DNA from: Spirogloea muscicola
Taxonomy: Eukaryota > Streptophyta > Zygnematophyceae > Spirogloeales > Spirogloeaceae
Direction: 5' to 3'
Length of the DNA: 11,810 bases
Assembly: GCA_009602725.1 (NCBI GenBank)
Contig: WELB01000231.1
Location: 192,599 to 204,408, forward strand
In this document: positions 1-5,102 of the stretch, piece by piece
Layout of the letters: every line of letters begins with the position of its first letter
Numbering within the stretch: position 1 is the first letter of the stretch
Made by a program: the position numbers and the translations under genes
Notes under the pieces: model-generated
Database searches by the model: none
What the model was told of the DNA's origin: nothing
What the model saw: only the letters and a program-made list of their open reading frames with translations

Positions 1-2
1 CT

Positions 3-68
3 CGGCAAAGTGCCGCTTCTCCTGCTCCGAGTTACTCTGATCTGCTGTTGCTCACACGTGGATACTGA
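3..68 (+). pseudogene. LINE C-terminal end, 5' part outside window
   Basis: The plus frame ending at TGA 66-68 reads S-D-L-L-L-L-T-R-G-Y-stop, the closing motif that recurs about sixteen times in this window. The residues before it (A-A-S-P-A-P-S-Y) resemble the linker seen before the same motif in the copies ending at 7749 and 1448. Only about 20 codons are visible because the window begins inside the copy. It is followed by a 3' UTR and hairpin tail in the same orientation, as expected for the 3' end of a LINE. Family assignment rests on comparison with the longer copies in this window. Confidence 0.7.
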
Positions 69-210
69 GCAGCCATCTGCATCTCCCTCTGCACCATCTT
101 GCACTTTGTAGTGTAGTCCTTTTTCAGCACCTCTTTCTTTGGCTTTGAACATTGTCCATTCTTTTTGGGTTGGCTTTGCCAGCCCCTCTTCTCAATGGGC
201 GAGCACCTTC
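69..210 (+). repeat. LINE 3' UTR and hairpin tail (variant A)
   Basis: This follows the stop at 66-68. It holds a C/T-rich 3' UTR and then the hairpin 167-185 (GGGTTGGC, loop TTT, GCCAGCCC), closing with a G-G-G-C-G-A-G-C-A-C box and a T-rich end. The same order recurs at 2590-2660, 4020-4088 and 9590-9675. Stem-loops in LINE 3' UTRs are known in other families as recognition sites for the element's own reverse transcriptase; that role here is inferred. Confidence 0.7.
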
Positions 211-330
211 TTTTATACGCCTCCGTAACAACCACGTCGACCAGGGCCCGTGGTCCTCCACCAGGTTGCACGCCCACAATGTCAAGTGTGCGGCGATGAT
301 GACGTCCCTGGGCGTCCGTCCGCTAAGGGG
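205..330 (-). pseudogene. LINE RLE-domain fragment
   Basis: Read on the minus strand, this contains H-H-R-R-T-L-D-I-V followed by G-G-G-P-R-A-L-V-D-V-V-V-T-E. It aligns with R-R-V-D-L-V...G-G-P-R-L-L-L-D-V-V-T-T-D in the long copy at 10403-11810. These are the candidate acidic residues of the restriction-like endonuclease fold. The fragment keeps only about 40 codons and has a frame change near 310. On the minus strand it starts just after the stop of another LINE end (335-337) and stops against the plus-strand tail at about 205, so both sides are element-element junctions. Confidence 0.6.
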
Positions 331-334
331 GACA

Positions 335-372
335 TCAACATCCCCGAGTGAGCACATGCATATCTGTGGAGA
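335..372 (-). pseudogene. LINE C-terminal end
   Basis: The minus frame reads T-D-M-H-V-L-T-R-G-C-stop, with TGA on the complement of 335-337. This is a diverged copy of the S-D-L-R-L-L-T-R-G-Y-stop closing motif. Little more of the coding part can be recognised upstream. Tails of the same orientation lie on its 5' side (405-540), so it looks like a very short 5'-truncated unit placed directly after a tail. Confidence 0.55.
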
Positions 373-404
373 GAAACAGCTCTTCTAATGTACGAGAAAG
401 AATG

Positions 405-540
405 ACTCGTCCAGTAGTGGGCGATGGGCTGTGATCGGCCAGCCCATGTAAAGAAAGTGCTCGCCCACAAGAAGAAAGTGCGCGCCCCTAGAGAAGAGGG
501 GCTGGCAAAGGAATAATGGACAATGTCCAAATGTTATATT
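405..540 (-). repeat. Two LINE tails in tandem, one with a broken hairpin
   Basis: Reading the minus strand, the first is a variant A tail (about 535-480) with the arm GGGCTGGC at 498-505 (plus-strand letters) but without its partner arm, which is replaced by an A/T-rich stretch. The second is a variant B tail with the hairpin at 426-445 (GGGCT...AGCCC). Both end with the G-C-G-A-G-C-A-C type box. Confidence 0.6.
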
Positions 541-600
541 GTCCATTTTTTTGGGCTGGCTTTGCCAGCCACTCTTCTCTATGAGCGAGCACTCTCTCAA
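541..600 (+). repeat. LINE hairpin tail (variant A), no coding part
   Basis: Hairpin 553-571 (GGGCTGGC, TTT, GCCAGCCA), preceded by TTGTCCATT and followed by a C-T-C-T-T-C-T-C-T-A-T-G box. It faces away from the minus tail at 490-535, so the two form an imperfect inverted repeat centred near 530. No LINE coding sequence precedes it. It is either a minimal insertion or one arm of a rearranged tail. Confidence 0.6.
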
Positions 601-663
601 AGCCAAAGAAAGAGGTGCCGAAAAAGGACTACGCTACCAAACGCGACAACACACTAGGGAAGC
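601..663 (-). repeat. LINE 3' UTR remnant
   Basis: On the minus strand this follows the stop at 664 and carries the 3' UTR string that also occurs at about 113-147 on the plus strand (AGTCCTTTTTC...CACCTCTTTCTTTGG). It is cut off at about 600 by the plus-oriented tail, before its own hairpin. Confidence 0.55.
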
Positions 664-770
664 TCAGTACCCGCGAGTGAGCAACATCAGGCCGAGACCT
701 GGAGGCGGCGGCCAAAGCGCGCCCTGCTCGCGAGACGGCGTGGGCAAGAGAGCGTTGAAACGAAACCGGC
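664..770 (-). pseudogene. LINE C-terminal end with frameshift
   Basis: One minus frame encodes F-Q-R-S-L-A-H-A-V-S-R-A-G-R-A-L-A-A-A-S, matching S-L-Q-R-S-M-A-R-A-L-H-L-R-A-G-R-A-L-A in the copy at 10403. The neighbouring frame supplies the ending L-M-L-L-T-R-G-Y-stop, so at least one indel lies between them. Upstream, L-R-R-R-F-R-F matches F-R-R-R-L-F-V at 4893-4912. The coding part begins right after a truncated variant B tail sequence (TTGGCCCCTTCGAACCC, complement of about 787-803). Confidence 0.65.
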
Positions 771-774
771 GCCG

Positions 775-1082
775 AAGGAACAGGGTTCGAAGGGGCCAAG
801 AAAGCTCAAAAGCACTCAACGACCTAAGTGGCCACTGGATGCTCAATGAAAAAGATATTGCCTGTAGGCATGTCAGGCATTGGCTCAAGAAGAAAGGTGT
901 TCGCCCATAGAAAAGAGGGGCTGGCAGAAGCCAGCCCAGAAAGAATGGACAATGAAGAAGTGGCTCTCTCAATATGGGCTAGGGCTGTGATAAGCCAGCC
1001 CGCTATTTCAAACAAGGTCCAAAGGGGCCAAAGTTAGAAGGGGCCAATAGCTCTATCTCGGAACTGGGGTAGGTTGAAGCAC
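775..1082 (-). repeat. 3' UTR and two consecutive LINE tails (B then A)
   Basis: In minus orientation after the stop at 1083, there is a 3' UTR of variant B type containing TTGGCCCCTT, the hairpin 982-1001 (variant B, loop with TTATCA), then the hairpin 918-937 (variant A, GGGCTGGC-TTCT-GCCAGCCC) and its closing box at about 900-912. The remaining 775-895 holds an unplaced stretch and a second copy of the variant B 3' UTR leading into the LINE piece at 664-770. Two tails back to back without coding sequence between them is notable. Confidence 0.6.
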
Positions 1083-1185
1083 TCAATAACTACGAGTAAG
1101 GAGCCGCAAATACGAAAGACTAGTTGCCGGAAAACAGTTGGCTTGCCATGGAAGTGCTTCCAATCTAAGGTAGTGGCTGTGAAAA
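1083..1185 (-). pseudogene. LINE C-terminal end
   Basis: The minus frame ends S-L-S-Y-L-R-L-L-T-R-S-Y-stop (TGA complement at 1083-1085). The bases upstream parallel those before the copy ending at 1448 (GTTTTCC...CAGCTGGTCTTTC type string), so the two belong to one subfamily. Earlier coding sequence is not recognisable. In minus order a T/C-rich tract and a variant B tail (1205-1260) precede it directly. Confidence 0.6.
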
Positions 1186-1204
1186 AGAAAGAAAGAAAAG
1201 AGAG

Positions 1205-1447
1205 AGAAGTGGCTCCCCCATGGGCAAGGGCTGTGAAAAGCCAGCCCGAAAAGAATTGACAGAGGGTCGAAGGGCCCACAATAAGGGAGGGGCCTGAACA
1301 TGCTATGTTAGAACGGGTGGAGGATGGACCCAATGGGGGCAAGGGCTGTGAAAAGCCAGCCCGAAAAGAATTGACAGAGGGTCGAAGGGGCCACAATGAG
1401 GGAGGGGCCTGAACATGCTATGTCAGAACGGGTGGAGGATGGACGAC
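1205..1447 (-). repeat. Tandemly duplicated LINE 3' tail, period 115 bp
   Basis: 1221-1329 and 1336-1444 are near-identical copies offset by 115 bp. Each contains the variant B hairpin (1228-1247 and 1343-1362, arms GGGCT/AGCCC), the GGCCCCTTCGACCC-type string, and a C/A-rich segment with CATAGCATGTTCAGG on the complement. They lie directly 3' (minus strand) of the LINE stop at 1448. This is a tandem duplication confined to the 3' UTR and tail. Only a few differences separate the copies, suggesting a fairly recent event. Confidence 0.85.
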
Positions 1448-1940
1448 TCAGTAGCTACGAGTGAGGAGCCTCAAATCCGACAGACCAGCTGTCGGAAAAC
1501 TATCCCCCTGGCGAAAGCCAGAGGTTGCAACGAGAGCACGGCCAGCACGCAGATGCGAGGTGTGGGCCATGGACCGCTGGAAGGAGACTGACAAACGCAT
1601 GCGACATACCTGGGCCAATGAGCCAGCGGCGTTGAAATCAGCCGGCTCACCTCGCCTGCGAGACACAGCGCGTCGCGCAAGCCTGGCTAGCAGGTCGAGC
1701 CACTGGGATCCACGAGCCCCGTGCACATCCACGGCCAGGGTTACGCACTCGTCTCCAGCCGGGTGGTCAGCGTGTTTGGCCGCCTTGCTGCGAGCGGCCT
1801 TCGCCGCAGCATGGCCAGCCCGCGAGGTAGAGAGCTTTGGATTAATTTGGTCCACCACATCGGTGGTGACCACGTCTGCAATGATGCGCGCGCCGCCTTC
1901 TGGCGTCGAGGCCACCAAGTCGACCTGGCGCGTGTGCAGT
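1448..1940 (-). pseudogene. 5'-truncated LINE: RLE and C-terminal region, open frame
   Basis: An uninterrupted minus frame covers the end of the LINE protein. An open reading begins at an ATG complementary to 2009-2011, but LINE similarity starts only near 1940 (L-H-T-R-Q-V-D-L-V), so that ATG belongs to the GC-rich flank. In order: R-Q-V-D-L-V, then I-I-A-D-V-V-T-T-D, both candidate PD-(D/E)XK-like endonuclease residues; K-A-A-R-S-K-A-A-K-H-A-D-H-P, matching the K-Y-A-D-H-P segment elsewhere; L-A-V-D-V-H-G-A-R-G; A-A-G-S-L-A-Q-V; and the ending L-S-D-L-R-L-L-T-R-S-Y-stop. It lacks the reverse transcriptase and zinc finger. It is the least damaged short copy, but because it is 5'-truncated it is called a dead copy rather than a gene. 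Confidence 0.8.
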
Positions 1941-1961
1941 CTCGGCCTCCTACGCGGGCAG

Positions 1962-2001
1962 CGCCGCGCAGGGCGGCACCACGCCGCGCAGGGCGGCGCC
2001 G
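1962..2001. repeat. Two 20-bp GC-rich tandem units
   Basis: CGCCGCGCAGGGCGGC occurs at 1962-1977 and again at 1982-1997, in 20-bp units. They sit at the 5' truncation edge of the minus LINE copy ending at 1448. They could be flanking DNA or extra bases added at the junction. Confidence 0.7.
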
Positions 2002-2015
2002 CCGCCCTCACGTTC

Positions 2016-2452
2016 GTATCCCCCTTGTCGGGCCCGCCTCCTCGAAGGTGGGCCTTGAGGCGAGCCTCCCAAAGACCCCTGGGGAGGGTGGCACATGAAG
2101 CACTATAAGTAGGGCTGAGACCTGTCTCAGGGCACCGGGTCGAAGTCAGCGAAGCCCACGCCAGAGAGAGGCGCGCAGCCCTGCTGCCGCCTGCTGCTGC
2201 AGCTCGTCCACGCAGGCCTGCTGCTGCCTGCTGCTGCAGCCCGACGCCGCAACCCGTCCCTGCGGATCTTCCTTAGCTCTTCTGAAGGTAGACTGTGGCT
2301 GCTCCCTTTGAGGACAGTTGCTGGCCCGTACCGAGAGGTGAGTCGCCGCCTGTCGGCGGCGCCTCAGGGCAAGGTATTCCGCTGCGTGTGTATGTGGTGC
2401 TTCTCTGTGCTGGGGGTTCGTCTCTAAACCCCAGCAACCGAATACAATCAGG
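2016..2452 (+). other. Candidate solo LTR or promoter fragment
   Basis: This stretch has no LINE similarity. On the plus strand it contains CACTATAAGTAGGG at about 2101-2114 (TATA-box-like), CTG/CAG-rich imperfect repeats at about 2180-2245, a splice-donor-like GAGAGGTGAGTC at about 2333-2344, and a hairpin at 2409-2435 (GCTGGGG.TT / AA.CCCCAGC). TGTCGGG at 2026 and AATACA at 2441-2446 could be LTR termini of Copia type. Alternatively the direct repeat ACGTTC at 2010-2015 and 2453-2458 could mark a target duplication around 437 bp. No second copy is present for comparison, so the class is unproven. Confidence 0.3.
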
Positions 2453-2454
2453 AC

Positions 2455-2490
2455 GTTCTAACCCTTGACTGTCTGTGAAGGGCCTAGAAC
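2455..2490. repeat. Inverted repeat hairpin
   Basis: GTTCTAACCCTT at 2455-2466 pairs with AAGGGCCTAGAAC at 2478-2490, leaving a loop of about 11 nt and one bulge. It lies between the LTR-like stretch and a LINE C-terminal stub. Its role is unknown. Confidence 0.6.
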
Positions 2491-2496
2491 GCTTCA

Positions 2497-2526
2497 TCTG
2501 ATCTGCGGCTGCTTAGCAGGGGTTAG
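2497..2526 (+). pseudogene. LINE C-terminal stub
   Basis: The frame reads S-D-L-R-L-L-S-R-G-stop (TAG 2524-2526), the closing motif with the final tyrosine codon lost. Only nine codons remain. A 3' UTR and variant A tail follow, so this is a very short 5'-truncated copy. It shares wording with the copies ending at 2817, 3962 and 10403 (L-L-S-R subgroup). Confidence 0.65.
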
Positions 2527-2660
2527 TAAGTAATCCTTAGCTGCTTTGTTTCGTTTTGTGCTTGTTTTTCTTAGCGCTTCCCCTGGCCCCCTTCTCGTAC
2601 TTTGTTCATTCTTTTTGGGCTGGCTTTTCCAGCCCCTATCCTCTATGGGCGAGCCCTTTC
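2527..2660 (+). repeat. LINE 3' UTR and variant A tail
   Basis: It contains TTCTTAGCGCTTCC, GGCCCCCTTCTCGTAC, the hairpin 2617-2635 (GGGCTGG-CTTTT-CCAGCCC) and the closing box ATGGGCGAGCCCTTT. The same order is found at 3963-4088, 9547-9675 and, on the minus strand, 10262-10402. Confidence 0.75.
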
Positions 2661-2761
2661 TTCTCACTGCCACTGCTGTCAAAGGAGCAGTCTCTTTTCA
2701 AAGCCGCTCCTTAAGTATCAGCAGCCGCATTCGTCCTTTCCGAAATTCTTTTCCTTTCTGA

Positions 2762-2817
2762 ACGGCTACCAGGAGCCCAGATTCTCCGACCTGCGGCTGC
2801 TTAGCAGGGATTACTGA
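2762..2817 (+). pseudogene. LINE C-terminal end
   Basis: The frame reads G-Y-Q-E-P-R-F-S-D-L-R-L-L-S-R-D-Y-stop (TGA 2815-2817). It resembles the end of the copy at 10403, where the corresponding residues run Q-G-T-Q-I-Q-D-P before S-I-S-D-L-R-L-L-S-R. The intervening 2661-2761 is pyrimidine-rich and not clearly LINE coding. It follows a variant A tail directly, in the same orientation. Confidence 0.6.
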
Positions 2818-3020
2818 GTTTCCCATTACGTCGTCTTGTGTCTAGCTTTGTCATTTCTCTTTGCGGCATCTTTTTGGCTCTATAATTTCTGTCCATTCTT
2901 TTAGGGTTGGCCTATGCTAGCCCCTCTTCTCTATGGAGCAATTCCTTTTCTTGGGCTGGCCTCTCCGGCCACCGCCCTTTCCTGGAAGCGTCTTTCCTTT
3001 CCAGCAGCTGTTTTCCTTCC
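2818..3020 (+). repeat. 3' UTR with two consecutive hairpin tails
   Basis: Hairpin 2904-2923 (GGGTTGGC-CTAT-GCTAGCCC) keeps pairing through two G-T wobbles. A second, weaker hairpin at 2953-2972 (GGGCTGGC-CTCTCC-GGCCA) is of the variant C type also seen at 8998-9015 on the minus strand. Between and after them are T-rich spacers. The end at about 3020 passes into another LINE stop. Confidence 0.6.
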
Positions 3021-3260
3021 AGTTGGTACTAATGTCATACTGTCACCTTAGGCACCTTGGCTTAGGGCTCCATTCATTGGCTCCGTCATGAACACCTGTA
3101 TGCATCTGGCTGGCATTTCACAGCCGATTCTTTCATATCAGCAGCCGCTCTCTTTTTATTCTATAGAGCCTTGTTTCTCCTGCACTACGTTCTGCCTGAA
3201 CAATATATTGACTTGAATTGGCCTCCCTTTAATTTCATGCGCTCCGCGCGCCTCTTTTCT
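3021..3260 (+). repeat. LINE stub and long 3' UTR of variant C
   Basis: It begins with TTGGTACTAA (Y-stop of the closing motif, TAA 3030-3032) followed by TGTCAT. A 3' UTR follows that matches the complement of 9083-9219 in two blocks: the one after the stop, and 3165-3255 (GAGCCTTGTTT through CTGCCTGAACAATATATTG to CGCGCGCCTC). A variant B-like hairpin lies between the blocks at 3108-3125. The second block can be read as protein in both copies, but the differences fall freely on first and second codon positions, so it is probably not coding. Confidence 0.6.
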
Positions 3261-3274
3261 GCCGGCAGCCCTTT

Positions 3275-3457
3275 TTGCCGGCAGCCTATCTGTCATTTCT
3301 GCGTCGTCGAGTGTCAACCTGTCTGCAACGAGCTCAGGCGTATGCTCTGCATCAGAAAGCCGGTCGAGCCTTAGCTGCTGGCACAAGAGCTAGTCAATTG
3401 CCGTCCGGTATTCGAGCGTCAGCTAGCGACCTCTATGTGCTGACTCGTGGTTACTGA
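3275..3457 (+). pseudogene. LINE C-terminal end, open frame
   Basis: The plus frame encodes F-L-R-R-R-V-S-T-C-L-Q-R-A-Q-A-Y-A-L, then A-G-R-A-L-A-A, and ends S-D-L-Y-V-L-T-R-G-Y-stop (TGA 3455-3457). This parallels Y-R-M-R-L-A-V-S-L-Q-R-S-M-A-R-A-L-H-L in the copy at 10403. About 55 codons are alignable. It is diverged from the L-L-S-R subgroup. The 88 bases after the stop, up to the next copy at about 3545, are short for a 3' UTR and show no hairpin. Confidence 0.7.
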
Positions 3458-3544
3458 GCGGGTCAGCTTAGCAGCAGGTGACGTACATTTGTCCAATGTG
3501 CTTGCCTTTGTACTTGGCCACACATGGCCTCCCCATCTCTTAAT

Positions 3545-3962
3545 ACACACGCATTCCCGCTGTGCTCGCAATGGGCTGCTGGCGGCCCACCCCGCCCTGT
3601 CCCAGCGGGCAGTCCTCTTTGCTCAAGTACGCTGACCATCCGCCGGCAGACAAGTTCTTCCCGTTGGCCATCGACACCCATGGGGCGCTGGGGGCTCGGT
3701 GGCTCGAGCTGCTCACCCAGCTCGCCCGCCACACCATCGCCCGTCGCTTCCATGGGGAGCCTGTAGACTTCCCTGCAGCAGGGTCGCTGGCGTCGCTGGC
3801 GAATTGTACCGCATGCGCCTGGCCGTCTCGCTGCAGCGGTCGATGGCCCGTGCGCTGCACCTTCGTGCCGGCCTGGCTCTTGCTGCTGCCTCTGGCTCTG
3901 GCCAGGGGACCCACTTTCAGGACCCTAGCCTCTCCGATTTGCGGCTGCTTAGCAGGGGTTAC
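3545..3962 (+). pseudogene. LINE copy with internal deletion, RLE tail and C-terminus
   Basis: The start reads G-L-L-A-A-H-P-A-L-S-Q-R-A-V-L-F-A-Q, matching the post-reverse-transcriptase segment of the long copy (E-L-L-A-A-H-P-D-M-A-G-Q-A-V-S-F-A-H). At about 3622-3626 it jumps, in another frame, to K-Y-A-D-H-P, then F-F-P-L-A-I-D-T-H-G-A-L-G and on through A-A-G-S-L-A. A frameshift near 3800 is followed by R-M-R-L-A-V-S-L-Q-R-S-M-A-R-A-L and the closing S-D-L-R-L-L-S-R-G-Y. The stop TGA has become AGA, extending the frame to about 4010. Against the long copy, roughly 640 bp holding the zinc finger and RLE core are missing. The K-Y-A-D onward part is very close to 10403-10735 on the minus strand. 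Confidence 0.8.
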
Positions 3963-4088
3963 AGAGTGATTTGTAGCTTCTTTCTTTCTTTGTGTGCTTT
4001 TATTTCTTAGCGCTTCCTCTGGCCCCCTTCTCGTACTTTGTTCATTCTTTTTTGGGCTGGCTTTTCCAGCCCCTATCCTCAATGGGCG
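3963..4088 (+). repeat. LINE 3' UTR and variant A tail
   Basis: It has the same order as 2527-2660: TTCTTAGCGCTTCC, GGCCCCCTTCTCGTAC, hairpin 4054-4072 (GGGCTGG-CTTTT-CCAGCCC) and ATGGGCGAGCCCTTC. Without any spacer it runs into the next LINE copy, which begins inside the coding region at TTTGCGCACCTCGCCC. This is the clearest tail-to-truncated-start junction in the window. Confidence 0.8.
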
Positions 4089-4090
4089 AG

Positions 4091-4918
4091 CCCTTCTTCT
4101 TTGCGCACCTCGCCCACACCCCTGACCTGCGTGCTCAGGCACTCTACATGGCGTTGGTGGAGAAGGCGGCCTTCGACAAACGGTCCCGCTTTACCCCGGG
4201 ACGACCACCGTGGGCGCGCCCGGCTCTTGCCAGCCTCCTCCCCAGGGGCGGCGGCGTACTTGACAGCGCTCCCCACCTACGCTGCGCTGACCATGCCGGT
4301 CGCTGATTTCCGGACGGCTGTCCACCGGCTCCCGGGCCTCCTCTCTCCCTGCCTCGTCGGGGTGGTGCAATGCGAAGGCGGAGCACGCCAAGCCGAGACC
4401 CGGAGCTGGCTGCGCACATTCTCCGCTGTGCCCACTGGGAGAGCGGATTGGGTCCCACGACCACCCGCGGGATGGCATGTATGGCGTCTACTTGGAGGCT
4501 GACTATACAGTGGCAGTGGACTATGAGTCTTTCATGCCCATCCAGCTGGGGGCGGACGGTCAGCTCCATACACGGCGCGCTGACCTGGTCGCCATCCCGC
4601 CTGGAGGAGGTCCCGCATCTTTGCGGATGTGATGACTACCCGTCTCCGCTGACTCCGCCAACCTCACCAAACCGGCATCGACAGCAGAGCACTCGGTCGG
4701 CACGGCGGCCCATGGCAAGGAGCGCAAATATGCGGATTACCCGGCTGGACATAAGTTTGCGGCGCCTGCTATCGACGTGCACAGGGTATTCGGCAGTTGC
4801 TGGCTGGACCTTCTGCAGCGGCTTGCCTGGCAGGCCATCAATACTTGGCAGGGTCCGCAGAGGGAGCTGCCCGGCTTCAATGCTGCCCAGTGTTCCGCAG
4901 GCGGCTCTTTGTATCCCT
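4091..4918 (+). pseudogene. Longest plus-strand LINE copy, part 1 (post-RT, zinc finger, RLE)
   Basis: In order: F-F-A-H-L-A-H-T-P-D-L-R-A-Q (4095-4140); S-S-P-G-A-A-A-Y-L-T-A-L-P-T (about 4235-4275); A-D-F-R-T-A-V-H-R-L-P-G-L (from 4303); E-L-A-A-H-I-L-R-C, the histidine/cysteine half of the zinc finger (about 4405-4431); R-R-A-D-L-V (about 4578-4595) and F-A-D-V-M-T-T (about 4620-4640), the RLE residues; K-Y-A-D-Y-P (from 4729); A-I-D-V-H; and F-R-R-R-L-F-V-S-L, ending at the insertion point. These segments lie in several frames, so at least five indels are needed, and a stop follows the RLE core. The proximal zinc-finger cysteines are not clear. The 5' start is fused to the tail at 3963-4088. 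The rest resumes at 7611. Confidence 0.8.
4913..4918. repeat. Target-site duplication, left copy
   Basis: ATCCCT, repeated at 7611-7616. Removing 4919-7610 plus one copy restores a continuous LINE frame through this point. Confidence 0.75.
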
Positions 4919-5086
4919 GTCGTGCCTGCCCGTATAGCGCCCTATCCGCGTCGTCGTCCACACCTGGAACTCCACCTACAGACCAGGACTCTGCCTGACC
5001 AGCAGCAGCCTGCCCTGCATGGCCTCACTACCAGGTCGACAGGCATGCAAAGAATGTGGCAAGAAGTATCACCACACACCCCCCCC
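4919..5086. repeat. Left unit: 3' segment shared with right unit
   Basis: It is nearly identical to 7092-7248, apart from a 7-base insertion near 4934 (ATAGCGC) and a few substitutions. It ends at CACCACACACCC, followed here by a run of C not found in the right unit. Both copies can be read as C-K-E-C-G-K-K-Y-H-H, which looks like part of a zinc-binding motif but sits in no convincing gene. Confidence 0.85.
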
Positions 5087-5102
5087 CCCAGCTGCCTGGA
5101 AC

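Noticed and set aside
3156-3386. Small frames over the variant C 3' UTR as conserved genes
   Set aside because: The two copies differ at many first and second codon positions and the block lies just after LINE stops, which suggests noncoding conservation.
3963-4010. C-terminal extension of the LINE protein past the lost stop
   Set aside because: The extension is 3' UTR sequence seen after the stop in other copies, so it results from a single stop-loss change in a dead copy.
5040-5090. C-K-E-C-G-K-K-Y-H-H as a zinc finger gene
   Set aside because: Both copies are near-identical DNA duplicates, no domain context surrounds the motif, and the strand is opposite to the gag gene. It is recorded only as part of the repeat.
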